A program made the translations under genes and the position numbers. Shown here one piece after another: positions 1 to 7,844 of a stretch of DNA of 15,615 nt; the stretch's first letter is position 1; each line of letters opens with the position of its first letter. Under the pieces are notes generated by a model, which had not been told where the DNA came from, did no database searches, and saw only the letters and a program-made list of their open reading frames with translations. Source of the stretch: Flavobacteriales bacterium UBA1694 (GTDB taxonomy: Bacteria > Bacteroidota > Bacteroidia > Flavobacteriales > Weeksellaceae); NCBI GenBank assembly GCA_002319955.1, contig DCJS01000040.1:3627-19241 (forward strand), given 5' to 3'.

Positions 1-41
1 TCTTTGAAACAGGTTAGAAATTAATTTCAAATGGCTTTGAG

Positions 42-77
42 TTTGTTCTTTTACCAAACAAATAATTAGTAAATTTA
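42..77 (+). promoter_or_regulatory. Possible Bacteroidota-type promoter upstream of the first lipoprotein gene
   Basis: A TTTG (42-45) is followed after 24 nt by TAAATTTA (70-77), which matches the Bacteroidota -7 element TAnnTTTG at all but the last base. The spacing is slightly longer than usual. It lies 24 nt before the ATG at 101, so it is well placed, but such AT-rich matches arise easily by chance. Confidence 0.3.
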
Positions 78-100
78 GAACTCATTTAAAATCTAGAGAC

Positions 101-604
101 ATGAAAAACTTACTTTTCCTAGGCGCCATAACGTTGGTTGTGGCTTCTTGCAATAAAAAAACTGAAACTTCCATAGTCATGCCCATTGACTCCAGCGGAA
201 TCTTTGTTGATGAAGTTAACGTGACCGATTCCACATTGGCTGCGAAAACCGCCTGTTATATGGAAGCTATTGGTAAGGATTCTCTTTTCGCTCAGGTTGA
301 TAATAATCTAGGCACTATTTCGGGGAAGCTTCACTATAAGAATTTTGAGAAAGACAGCTCTTCTGGAACGATCGCCGGAATTCAAGATGGAGATACTTTA
401 AAGGTCGATTATGTCTTTCAAGCAGAAGGCACGACATCTACTCGTGAAATCTGGTTTTTAAAGAAGGACGGCAAACTCTACGAAGGCATTGGCGCTTACG
501 ACCTAAGCGGTGTTAACTATGCAGATCCAAAACAAATTAAATTTGAGAAAGGCCATGTGCTTTCAAGTGTAGATTGTGAAACAATCGCAGCTAATATAAA
601 ATAG
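101..604 (+). CDS. Small predicted lipoprotein of unknown function
   Basis: The 167-residue product begins with a short lipoprotein signal peptide (MKNLLFLGAITLVVAS) ending in a lipobox VASC, with Cys17 as the predicted lipidation site followed by NKK. The rest is soluble and rich in Asp, Ser and Gly, with alternating hydrophobic stretches that suggest a beta-rich fold. Three Cys remain in the mature part after Cys17 counts as the anchor (two near residues 52 and 159). I recognise no catalytic motif. The ATG at 101 follows an A/T-rich leader with no Shine-Dalgarno sequence. It is transcribed toward the PUL and separated from it by the convergent terminator at 753-789, so it is probably its own unit. 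Membrane anchoring is well supported; function is unknown. Confidence 0.8.
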   Translation: MKNLLFLGAITLVVASCNKKTETSIVMPIDSSGIFVDEVNVTDSTLAAKTACYMEAIGKDSLFAQVDNNLGTISGKLHYKNFEKDSSSGTIAGIQDGDTLKVDYVFQAEGTTSTREIWFLKKDGKLYEGIGAYDLSGVNYADPKQIKFEKGHVLSSVDCETIAANIK

Positions 605-752
605 AATTAGCGGAAATTAACTGATTTATAGTCGCAAACTTCCTCTACTTCTGTAGAAAAGCAATTGAGAGATCAGGACAAACTTCTCTTAATGGATATT
701 TAAAAAAAGAATAATTCAATAGAAATTTATAAATAGAATACGACTTCTTAAA

Positions 753-789
753 ATCAAAAAGCTCAACCAATTCGGTTGAGCTTTTTGAT
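753..789. terminator. Bidirectional intrinsic terminator between convergent genes
   Basis: A perfect 16-bp inverted repeat (arms 753-768 and 774-789) with a 5-nt loop. The GC core GCTCAACC/GGTTGAGC is flanked by A5 on the left and T5 on the right, so a U-tract forms in either direction. It lies 149 nt after the stop of the plus-strand lipoprotein gene and 58 nt beyond the stop of the minus-strand GH16 gene, so it probably ends both transcription units. Confidence 0.85.
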
Positions 790-847
790 AAGTGAGTAAT
801 TTTTGGATTACCTAGTGATTTATTTTTTTGAGGAGCTAGTCTGGTTG

Positions 848-1642
848 TTATTGGTACACTCGAACGTAATCGATGTAGAATTTTTGAGGGTAAATACTCT
901 CATCCACGCCCATTTTACCACCCCAGTCGCCACCAACAGCCTGATTTAGGATCAAATAAAATGGTTGATCTAATGGCCAAGCCTCGTAAGAGTTTTCGGC
1001 TTTTTTATAGGTGTAAAATTTGCGGCCATCCACAGAGACCTCGATCTTTTCTTTGCTCCAATTTAAGGTGTACACATGAAACTTCTCAGACGCCGATGGC
1101 ACATAAAGCGTATCCGTTTTTTGCGTATTGATTTTATGGTTGTACTTTTTTGTGTGGACCGAGGCATGAATAGCGCCTTGATTATAACCCACATGTTCCA
1201 TGATATCAATTTCACCATCGTCTGGCCATTTTTTCATGTCTTTACTCATCATCCAGATGGCGGGCCAAGTTCCTCGACCTTTTGGAAGTTTTGCGCGGAT
1301 TTCAAAGCGGCCGTAAGTCCAGGTTTGTGTGCCTTTGGTTTGGAGTTTTGCAGACGTATAAGCATTTTCACCCCAAGGTTCTTTGTGGGCTTCGATTACA
1401 AGATTTCCCTTTTCTAACCGGGCATTCTTGGAGCGGTTGTCTGTATAGTACTGAAGCTCGTGGTTTCCAAATCCCTCCCCTCCTACTTCAAACTGCCACT
1501 TGGAGAGATCAATAGGGCCAGAGCCATTAAACTCATCACTCCATACAAGTTTTTTTCCATCCTGCACTTTTGGAACCTGCGCTGCGCAGGAGATTAGAAT
1601 CAAAATGCTAAAAAGACTAAGAAGGAGCTTAGGTAGTTTCAT
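848..1642 (-). CDS. GH16 endo-beta-1,3-glucanase (laminarinase-type) lipoprotein, single domain
   Basis: This 264-residue protein is almost only a GH16 beta-jelly-roll. The catalytic signature GEIDIMEHVG places the nucleophile at Glu144, the assisting Asp at 146 and the acid/base at Glu149. Other family landmarks are KLVWSDEFNG (31-40), HELQYYTDNR (61-70), GRGTWPAIWM and a C-terminal FYIDYVRVYQ strand. Family knowledge predicts endo-hydrolysis of beta-1,3 or mixed beta-1,3/1,4 glucans. The signal peptide ends in a LISC lipobox (Cys19). The residues after Cys are AAQVPK with no acidic export signal, suggesting a periplasmic-facing rather than surface lipoprotein. It is last in the operon, 19 nt after the GH30 gene, and is followed by the terminator at 753-789. 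The exact glucan linkage preference cannot be read from sequence. Confidence 0.93.
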   Translation of the reverse strand: MKLPKLLLSLFSILILISCAAQVPKVQDGKKLVWSDEFNGSGPIDLSKWQFEVGGEGFGNHELQYYTDNRSKNARLEKGNLVIEAHKEPWGENAYTSAKLQTKGTQTWTYGRFEIRAKLPKGRGTWPAIWMMSKDMKKWPDDGEIDIMEHVGYNQGAIHASVHTKKYNHKINTQKTDTLYVPSASEKFHVYTLNWSKEKIEVSVDGRKFYTYKKAENSYEAWPLDQPFYLILNQAVGGDWGGKMGVDESIYPQKFYIDYVRVYQ

Positions 1643-1661
1643 TAGAGTTACAAATTACGAG

Positions 1662-3116
1662 TTAGAAAACGTATGTGCCTACTGCTTTTGCATCAAGTGC
1701 GAGTGTGGCCCATTTTCCGTTAATTCGGATGTTAAATATTTCTGGAGAGCTTGCTCCATTCTGAACTATTAGAGCAATCTTTCCTGAAGGCGTTTGAAAG
1801 GCTACCGTGTGGAGACTTCCAGGCTGTGAGGACTGAACTCGTACTGAATTTAAAGGCACAAATTTCGAGGCGTGCGCAATAATGTAATACGCAACATTAC
1901 GCGTGAAAGTGGAAGCATTATTAATGGTAATAGCCCCCTTACATGTGGTACACCCGCCTGGCGTGTAGGGTTGAAATTGACCATCATTCGCTAAGTTCCA
2001 TTCAAGGGCTGTTTTACTCCAGTTTCTGGTGGAGCCAATGACAACATTTTCGACATGCCAATTTAAATCACCCCCGAAATCGCCATTTGAGGCAGTATAC
2101 TGCTCGGTGAAGTAGAGGTTTTTGGTCGGGAATGTATCGTGAATTCCTTGAAGAACCCCAATGTTACCCCCATAAAGATGGAAAGCGCTTCCGTCAATAT
2201 ATTGCGAGGCTGCCGGATCCGATAAAATGGCAATAGGATAATCAGGACGGTCGCAATTGTGGTCATAGATCACAATCTTAGTCTTAATGCCAGCCTTTTG
2301 AAATGCTGGACCTAAATTGTTTTTAATGAAATTGGCCTGCTCCGTTGCACTCATTGACATACTCGGGTTGTTTCCAGGGTGAAGCGGCTCATTTTGCGGG
2401 GTAATGGCATCAATGACGATGCCTTGGGCTGCCATTTCTTTGATGTATTTCACAAAGTACTGTGCATAGACCTCATAATACTCGCTACGTAGTGAGCCCC
2501 CAATGCTGCTATTATTAGTTTTCATCCACGTGGGCGGTGACCAAGGCGTGGCCATTAGTTTAATGGTTGGATTAATTGCGAGGATCCTTTTTAGCATTGC
2601 AATGACAGCGGCATCTTTTGCAAGGGAAAATTCTTTAAGCTCTGGGTCGGTTTGACCCGAGGCTAAATCGTTGTATGAAAAGACTTCCGAGTTTAGATCC
2701 GAGGCGCCGATGCTTAATCTTAAGTAACTAACTCCGATGGAATTCTCTCCCTTACCAAATAATTCTTCTAGTAGTTCTGTTTTCTTAGCTTCACTAAGAC
2801 GGTTCATTACCTCGACACTTCCCCCAGTAAGGGTGTAGCCAAATCCATCAATCGATTGAAACTTTTGGTTTGTGTTGATATCCACAAAAGGGTAGGAATT
2901 GCTTTGTGAAGCAAAGCTTACAACACTAGTCTGTTTTTGAAGTAAACTAGAGCGGTCCGCTTTGGTTATATAGACGTCCATTTGGTTTTGTACAGTGGGC
3001 GGGGGCACTGGATCAATCGGAGCTGGATTGCCCCCGCTCGGACTTCTTGAACAGCAAGAAAGCGAGGTAACCAAAATGGATAAGGCAAGACCTTTAAAAA
3101 TAGATCGGTGTATCAT
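1662..3116 (-). CDS. GH30 family glycoside hydrolase lipoprotein (beta-1,6-glucanase or beta-glucosidase type)
   Basis: The 484-residue product resembles GH30 (glucosylceramidase-like) enzymes: a (beta/alpha)8 barrel followed by a C-terminal beta-sandwich. The acid/base is Glu243 in TPQNEP, and the nucleophile is Glu338 in YFTEQY. Family landmarks include FQSIDGFGYTLTGGS (86-100), YLRLSIGASD (131-140) and MATPWSPPTWMKTN (188-201). The signal peptide ends in SLSCC; either Cys21 or Cys22 could be lipidated, and a Pro/Gly-rich linker follows. In Bacteroidota laminarin loci, GH30 enzymes act on beta-1,6 linkages, so this one probably debranches laminarin or cuts beta-1,6-glucan; that substrate is inferred from the GH16 neighbours. 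It starts 11 nt after the upstream GH16 stop and shares its transcript. The GH30 subfamily cannot be settled by eye. Confidence 0.92.
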   Translation of the reverse strand: MIHRSIFKGLALSILVTSLSCCSRSPSGGNPAPIDPVPPPTVQNQMDVYITKADRSSLLQKQTSVVSFASQSNSYPFVDINTNQKFQSIDGFGYTLTGGSVEVMNRLSEAKKTELLEELFGKGENSIGVSYLRLSIGASDLNSEVFSYNDLASGQTDPELKEFSLAKDAAVIAMLKRILAINPTIKLMATPWSPPTWMKTNNSSIGGSLRSEYYEVYAQYFVKYIKEMAAQGIVIDAITPQNEPLHPGNNPSMSMSATEQANFIKNNLGPAFQKAGIKTKIVIYDHNCDRPDYPIAILSDPAASQYIDGSAFHLYGGNIGVLQGIHDTFPTKNLYFTEQYTASNGDFGGDLNWHVENVVIGSTRNWSKTALEWNLANDGQFQPYTPGGCTTCKGAITINNASTFTRNVAYYIIAHASKFVPLNSVRVQSSQPGSLHTVAFQTPSGKIALIVQNGASSPEIFNIRINGKWATLALDAKAVGTYVF

Positions 3117-3127
3117 AGGAATTTTAA

Positions 3128-4204
3128 TTATTGGTAGACGCGAACGTAATCAATTTCGAAGGTAGCGCCTAATACAAGAGGATCAATTGCACCGCCAAAA
3201 TTACCACCCATGGCCATATTCATAATGATGAAATACTTATGGTTGAAGGGTTTACTCGAGTCATTAGGGAATGTGAAATACAGTTCGTCGTCTATGAAAA
3301 ATTTAAGGCTGCTCGGGGTCCATTCTGCTGCGTAAGTGTGGAATTCTGTCGAGGCAGTAGGAACCATTTTATTGCCGCCAATGGCGTTTCCTCCAAAGTT
3401 TCCAGGAAAATGCAGCGTTGAAAAAACACGGTTTTGTTGGTTGCCCACATGCTCCATGACATCAATCTCGCCGCTGGCAGGCCATGGCACTGTATCAATA
3501 TTGGCTCCAAGCATCCAAAGCGCTGGCCAGGTTCCTTTTCCTGTAGGAAGTTTCGCGCGAAATTCAATCTTCCCGTATTGGAAGTCAAATTTTCCTTTGG
3601 TCACTAAACGGGCTGACGTAAAACTGCTTCCTTGGAAGGCTTCTTTTATTAACTTAATTTTTAAAGTTCCGCCACTAACACTTGCATTTTCAAGGCGGTT
3701 CGTGTAGTATTGGAGTTCATTATTTCCCCAACCATTATCGCCCGTGCCGAGCTCATGCGTCCATTTGCTTGCATTTGGTGCTCCGTCGGTGTCGAACTCA
3801 TCAGACCAAACTAATTTTGAAGCGACTTTTACTTTCACAGCTAAAGTTTTCGAGATGAATTTCTCACCGTTGTATGCCGAGACATGGACGGTATAGTCAT
3901 TCGAGCCCGGGGCTTTAAATGTGTAAGCAAAAACTCCTGTAGAAGAGCTGAGGGTTTCGTTGTTAACGAGCATTTTATAGCTGGTCGCATTATCTGCTTT
4001 TGCTGTAAAATTGACTAGGCCACTACCGTCCCCTTCGGGGTTTTGGGCATTGGATCCCACAATTTGCGTGCTAATTGTTAGGTTAGTCGGTGTGGGTTTT
4101 GGATCCGTGCTCGGACCATCCCCTCCACCTGAAGAACAGGCTGAAACAAAAAGACTCACAATAATACCGAAGTAGATTTTCAGTGGGTGTATAGGGTTTT
4201 TCAT
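3128..4204 (-). CDS. Modular GH16 endo-beta-glucanase lipoprotein with N-terminal PKD-like domain
   Basis: I place the start at 4204 (MKNPIHPLKI...), giving 358 residues, because it directly precedes a good lipoprotein signal peptide (VSAC, Cys23). The longer frame to 4297 would overlap the upstream gene and span the hairpin at 4218-4251. A Gly/Pro/Thr-rich linker (24-41) leads to an Ig/PKD-like domain (about 42-127) containing GDGSG, then the GH16 catalytic domain (about 130-358). The active site is GEIDVMEHVG, with Glu246, Asp248 and Glu251. Also visible are LVWSDEF (131-137), NNELQYYTNR (161-170) and IDYVRVYQ at the C-terminus. Predicted role: endo-cleavage of laminarin-like beta-1,3-glucan, with the PKD-like domain as spacer or binder. 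The same kind of domain occurs in the neighbouring glycan-binding protein. It is the first hydrolase gene after the internal terminator. Confidence 0.93.
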   Translation of the reverse strand: MKNPIHPLKIYFGIIVSLFVSACSSGGGDGPSTDPKPTPTNLTISTQIVGSNAQNPEGDGSGLVNFTAKADNATSYKMLVNNETLSSSTGVFAYTFKAPGSNDYTVHVSAYNGEKFISKTLAVKVKVASKLVWSDEFDTDGAPNASKWTHELGTGDNGWGNNELQYYTNRLENASVSGGTLKIKLIKEAFQGSSFTSARLVTKGKFDFQYGKIEFRAKLPTGKGTWPALWMLGANIDTVPWPASGEIDVMEHVGNQQNRVFSTLHFPGNFGGNAIGGNKMVPTASTEFHTYAAEWTPSSLKFFIDDELYFTFPNDSSKPFNHKYFIIMNMAMGGNFGGAIDPLVLGATFEIDYVRVYQ

Positions 4205-4217
4205 AATGTAAAAGTAT

Positions 4218-4251
4218 AAAAAAAGGAAGCGGCTATTTTCAAACCGCTTCC
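4218..4251 (-). terminator. Intra-operonic terminator/attenuator between binding-protein and hydrolase genes
   Basis: On the minus strand an 8-bp perfect GC-rich stem, GGAAGCGG/CCGCTTCC (4251-4244 with 4232-4225), has an 11-nt loop and is followed at once by T7 (4224-4218). This is the classic shape of an intrinsic terminator. It sits in the 62-nt gap between the second SGBP gene and the GH16 gene whose ATG is at 4204, inside what is otherwise a tightly packed operon. It probably lowers expression of the three hydrolase genes relative to susC/susD. An mRNA-stabilising 3' hairpin left after processing is an alternative. Confidence 0.7.
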
Positions 4252-4266
4252 AGAGAGAAACTATAG

Positions 4267-5217
4267 TTACTGTATAGCAACTAATTTTAAGTACCACGCA
4301 TTGCCCGTTTCAGTTCCCTGAACTCTTAAATGCATTGTGGTTTCAGTTATGGAAAGAATTTCATATTCTTTCTTGGTTGCCCCATAACCGATGAATGTCG
4401 TATTTCCTGAAAGTAAGATACTGGTGGTTGTTGACGCACTTGCATCTACTCCACTACTTGCTTCAATAAAAGCAAAACCTGAACTTGCTCCGGCGTACGG
4501 ATAACAGCCTTCATCGCCTGCTCCAGGAATTCCTGGGATACCGGCTAAGGCTCCTGTTTTCGTAAAGGCGCCTTGTGGCGTCACGGCCTGCATTGAGAAG
4601 GTGGTTGGTCCAACTTGTTTGAATATAAAGCTTGAACTGTAGAAACAGTCAACGATGCCTTCTTTCTCGAAAGGTGCGGCCGCGTACCATTCTGGAACAA
4701 ATGAACCAGGCGTGTAAGGTCCAACGCCTAAATGCGCCGGCTGAGCCTTATCAATAACCCAAGTTTTGGATGATCCTCCAGTTAAATTTGAAACAACTAT
4801 TGGGTCTGGATCGTAAACACTCTTAACTTTAACGTCTGTCGTCGCCACTGTAGAGGTCCCTCCAGCGCCATAAGCCATTACTGTAATTCGGTAACTTACA
4901 TCGCCGAGTTTACTGAATTTTTTTGTCATTTTTCCTGCAGGCAAAACCTCAAATATGGGTTCGCTACTTAAGTCCTCCACTTCCGTGAAAGCAACTCGGT
5001 AGGCTAAAACATCGTCTGCTGTAGCAGTGATTTCCACCACACCTGAGCCATCCCCCGTTGGGTTGGCTGCATTTTGCCCGGCCACTTGGGTGACAATGTT
5101 TAGATTGGAGGGTGCATTAAGAGCCCCCATTGTGTACTCGTCCTCTTTACACCCGAGCAGAAAGGCTAAGGTGAAAGCAAATAGACCTGAGAATTTTAAT
5201 ATCCTTGTCGTAGTCAT
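4267..5217 (-). CDS. Surface glycan-binding lipoprotein (SusE/SGBP position) with PKD-like domain
   Basis: The 316-residue lipoprotein has signal peptide MTTTRILKFSGLFAFTLAFL and lipobox LLGC (Cys23), followed by KEDE, an acidic stretch like the export signals of surface lipoproteins. Residues about 36-135 form an Ig/PKD-like domain with GDGSG (55-59), closely resembling the one in the downstream GH16 enzyme. A second domain (about 143-316) starts with TGGSSKTWVID and contains many aromatic residues and a C-terminal WYLKLVAI strand; such domains occur in PUL binding proteins. No glycosidase active site is visible. The gene starts 6 nt after the upstream stop and precedes the internal hairpin. 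Its role, binding beta-glucan at the cell surface for SusCD, is inferred from position and architecture. It may be annotated elsewhere as a PKD-domain or hypothetical protein. Confidence 0.82.
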   Translation of the reverse strand: MTTTRILKFSGLFAFTLAFLLGCKEDEYTMGALNAPSNLNIVTQVAGQNAANPTGDGSGVVEITATADDVLAYRVAFTEVEDLSSEPIFEVLPAGKMTKKFSKLGDVSYRITVMAYGAGGTSTVATTDVKVKSVYDPDPIVVSNLTGGSSKTWVIDKAQPAHLGVGPYTPGSFVPEWYAAAPFEKEGIVDCFYSSSFIFKQVGPTTFSMQAVTPQGAFTKTGALAGIPGIPGAGDEGCYPYAGASSGFAFIEASSGVDASASTTTSILLSGNTTFIGYGATKKEYEILSITETTMHLRVQGTETGNAWYLKLVAIQ

Positions 5218-5223
5218 AATCTT

Positions 5224-6324
5224 TTAATTAGTTTGTGTGATTTCATCGATATAAACAACTTCACCTTCGCCAGCTCCACTTAAGTTAATTTGCATAACAA
5301 ACTGTGTGAACTTGTAGCCTGCAGGAATGTCCTGGCCGCTAAAATCAAAGGTTAAGAGCTGCCAATTATTCGAGGCCGGAATCGGCACTGCGACAGCGGG
5401 TTTGAAATCGCTACCGTCTTCTAATTGAAAATGAAGCGTTTTACCAGCCGCTGTGGACTTCACTAGCATGGTGAAAACGGAACCGTTATCAATAGTAATT
5501 GGGATTCCACCAGGTTCTCCCAGTGGGGTCCAAGATCCAGCCCATGATTCGGCGCCTACTGGTTTCTCTAGTTTTAACACTTTGTTCGAAACATTGAGAT
5601 CTTGCGTGAAAGGGTTATCGATAACGCCCATACCCATGCCCCCAAAGGTTCCTCCAACGTTGTAATTTGTGTAAGGCGTTTCAAAATCGATTGGAAGTCC
5701 AAGTGGGTTATTAATGGTAACATCTAGCGTCGCGCTAGTCACCGCAGCCCCGCCACTTAAAGCAATGACGGTAACGGTATAGTCACCCGCCTCAGCGTAC
5801 GTATGGGTTGCCGTGCCACCTTCTGGAACGGTTATAGCCACTTCATTAGCGACGTCTCCAAAAAACACCTGAAACCCACCTTTAGCAAGTAAAGCTTCTG
5901 GCGCGATCGTGAGGGTAAGCCCACCGCCTGAGGTTCCAATCTTAAGGTCAGTTGGAGCTTTTAACTTCACACTTAAGGGATAAGTCGTCGCTGTCTCTTT
6001 GCCCGCTAAATCGATGGCCGTAATAGTCACGGTGTACTCTCCTTCCGCGTACGTATGGGTAACGCTTTGGCCGGCGTTCACGACGGCTGAATTCGAGGCG
6101 CCTGAGCCGTCACCAAATTCAACGATGGATCTGGCAAGTCCGTTGCCCGTAGGGGTGATTCGGACCTGACCTGAATTGTCAGTACTCACGTCAAACAATT
6201 TGTCGTAAGTTCCCGACTGTTGATCGGTTAAATCCGGAACTTGTTCATTAATTCCTTCGACTTCACATGCCGTAGCAACTAAGGCAAGGGCCAAAAGGCC
6301 GGTTGTAATTTTTAATGTTCTCAT
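5224..6324 (-). CDS. Surface glycan-binding lipoprotein with tandem PKD domains and C-terminal CBM-like domain
   Basis: I choose the ATG at 6324 (MRTLKITTGL...), 366 residues, since it gives a proper lipoprotein signal (VATAC, Cys20) 10 nt after the susD stop; the longer frame to 6357 adds an unlikely leader overlapping susD. After Cys come EVEG acidic residues, consistent with surface export. Two PKD repeats follow: about 51-121, with FGDGSG and VTHTYAEGEYTVTITA, and about 123-206, with FFGDV and ATHTYAEAGDYTVTVIA. The C-terminal domain (about 208-366) begins PIDFETPYTNYN and ends EVVYIDEITQTN, a layout seen in carbohydrate-binding beta-sandwich modules (CBM4/16-like). There is no catalytic motif. 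As the gene right after susD it probably captures laminarin-type glucan for the SusCD complex; ligand identity is inferred from the neighbouring GH16/GH30 genes. Confidence 0.85.
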   Translation of the reverse strand: MRTLKITTGLLALALVATACEVEGINEQVPDLTDQQSGTYDKLFDVSTDNSGQVRITPTGNGLARSIVEFGDGSGASNSAVVNAGQSVTHTYAEGEYTVTITAIDLAGKETATTYPLSVKLKAPTDLKIGTSGGGLTLTIAPEALLAKGGFQVFFGDVANEVAITVPEGGTATHTYAEAGDYTVTVIALSGGAAVTSATLDVTINNPLGLPIDFETPYTNYNVGGTFGGMGMGVIDNPFTQDLNVSNKVLKLEKPVGAESWAGSWTPLGEPGGIPITIDNGSVFTMLVKSTAAGKTLHFQLEDGSDFKPAVAVPIPASNNWQLLTFDFSGQDIPAGYKFTQFVMQINLSGAGEGEVVYIDEITQTN

Positions 6325-6334
6325 CGGTTTGAAA

Positions 6335-7840
6335 TTAATATTGTGGATTTTGCTCAATTTTAGTGCCTTGCTCTTCTTGGTAAGGAATAGGCATCACTTC
6401 ATTCTTTCCAGCCACAAATCCTTTTGAAGCAAGTACAGTCGCGGCATCGCCCCAACGCACTAAGTCAAAAAAACGGTGCCCTTCGCCGGCCAGTTCAATA
6501 CGACGCTCTTTTTTGATTGCCGCTAAACTCACGGGAACCGGTAGAACGCCAGCTCTTAGTCGAACGGCATCCAATAGAGCTTGTGCTCTAGCGCCCGTAC
6601 CACCTAAGGCTTCTGCTTCTAAAAGGTAAGTGTCTGCAAGTCGAATAATATAAGAATCCTGTCTGTAGTTTAGTACCGCATCCCCTGCCCCGTCCGTTAC
6701 ATCGGCATTGGTTGGAATGAACTTGTTAAGAAAGTAGCCTGTGTCTTTATAGCCAGGTGTATAATCAGCCTCACCAGCATCTTTAAGGGCGTTCATATCT
6801 AAAACGGTTGCCTTATAACGCGGATCCCCTTGGATGGCATTAATGAAGTTTTCAGTCCAGTTATTAAAACTCCATCCCGTTGGAAGGTCTGGGGCATTTG
6901 CACCAATCTTGGTGTACCCTCTTGGGCCAACCATAAGCGAAGTCGTGTTTCCTTCATCGGTACCACTTCCCCAGTTGCCCCATCCTGTGTTACTTAAATT
7001 CGTATGAGAACATTCTAAAATAGATTCTGTATTGAATTTATTGTCGGTCTTCCAAAGCGCAGCAAAATCATCTAGTAGTTTGTAACCGTATTGACTCGTG
7101 CCTCCTGGCGTTCCATTCACTAATGCGAGTTGGCTTGCCGCTTCTGCTTTTTTTCCATTGTATAGGTAAATTTTACCTAAAATGGCGCGCGCTGCTCCTT
7201 GGGTAAGTCGACCTGGATATTCTGCCGTGGCCGTCATAGGTAGGAATTCAATGGATTCTTCAATGTCTTTTTCCATTTGAGCGTACACCTCTTCTTTCGG
7301 AACTTGCAAAATCTCATACATGCTCGCGGTATCGACCGGTTCTAAGATGAGTGGAATGTGTCCAAACATGCGAACTAAATTAAAGTAATACACCGCTCTT
7401 AAGGTTTTGGCCTCTGCGGTAAAGAGATTTTTCTTCTGCTCGCTCATGGGCACATCTGGAAGCTTTTGCAAAAGGATGTTTGCTCTGAAAATACCTTGGT
7501 AGTGATCGCTCCAATAGCTTCGGTGAATGGTGAATTTGCTAAGCGAATAATTCGAGAAGCTTTGGATTCCAGCCCCGTCTGTTTCACTACCGCCTCCGGC
7601 AAAATGGTCGTCTGATCCCGCGTTCATAAACGTGACGATGTTATCAAAACTTCCGGTGTTTTTGCGAAGTACGTCGTAAACTGAAACCAGTCCCGAAAAG
7701 GCCTCGCTCTCGTTCTTATAATAGTTGCCCTCTGTTTGTTGTCCGTCGTTAGGAACGTTTAGAAATTCTTCTGAACAAGACCCTAAGGATAAACTTAAGG
7801 CACCTATTAATGCGATATGTATAAACTGTTTGTTTTTCAT
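6335..7840 (-). CDS. susD: SusD-like/RagB outer-membrane starch-binding-type lipoprotein
   Basis: Using the ATG at 7840 (MKNKQFIHIA...) the product is 501 residues. The longer frame to 7867 overlaps the susC end and gives no signal peptide. The lipobox is LGSC (Cys22), followed by SEEF, an acidic surface-export signal. The protein shows SusD landmarks: an N-terminal TPR-like helical part with EAKTLRAVYYFNLVRMFG (142-159), GRLTQGAARAILGKIYLY (210-227), and the C-terminal motif ERRIELAGEGHRFFDLVRWG (445-464), with YIIRLADTYLLEAEA before it. Length matches the family (about 500). SusD proteins cap the SusC barrel and bind the oligosaccharide before import. It starts only 4 nt after the susC stop, so the pair is surely co-transcribed. 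Here the substrate is inferred to be beta-1,3/1,6-glucan. Confidence 0.95.
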   Translation of the reverse strand: MKNKQFIHIALIGALSLSLGSCSEEFLNVPNDGQQTEGNYYKNESEAFSGLVSVYDVLRKNTGSFDNIVTFMNAGSDDHFAGGGSETDGAGIQSFSNYSLSKFTIHRSYWSDHYQGIFRANILLQKLPDVPMSEQKKNLFTAEAKTLRAVYYFNLVRMFGHIPLILEPVDTASMYEILQVPKEEVYAQMEKDIEESIEFLPMTATAEYPGRLTQGAARAILGKIYLYNGKKAEAASQLALVNGTPGGTSQYGYKLLDDFAALWKTDNKFNTESILECSHTNLSNTGWGNWGSGTDEGNTTSLMVGPRGYTKIGANAPDLPTGWSFNNWTENFINAIQGDPRYKATVLDMNALKDAGEADYTPGYKDTGYFLNKFIPTNADVTDGAGDAVLNYRQDSYIIRLADTYLLEAEALGGTGARAQALLDAVRLRAGVLPVPVSLAAIKKERRIELAGEGHRFFDLVRWGDAATVLASKGFVAGKNEVMPIPYQEEQGTKIEQNPQY

Positions 7841-7844
7841 TGTT

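Noticed and set aside
605..752. Gap between the first lipoprotein gene and the terminator
   Set aside because: AT-rich, no frame with a start and family likeness on either strand, and only very short stems; nothing could be supported.
1076..1772. Plus-strand frames opposite the GH16 and GH30 genes
   Set aside because: They are complementary shadows of genes with intact catalytic motifs, and show odd composition with no domain.
4205..4297. Longer N-terminus for the modular GH16 gene starting at 4297
   Set aside because: It would overlap the upstream gene, translate through the terminator hairpin and bury the lipoprotein signal peptide that begins at the ATG at 4204.
6325..6357. Longer N-terminus for the two-PKD binding protein starting at 6357
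   Set aside because: It overlaps susD and places eleven non-signal residues before a perfect lipoprotein signal that starts at 6324.
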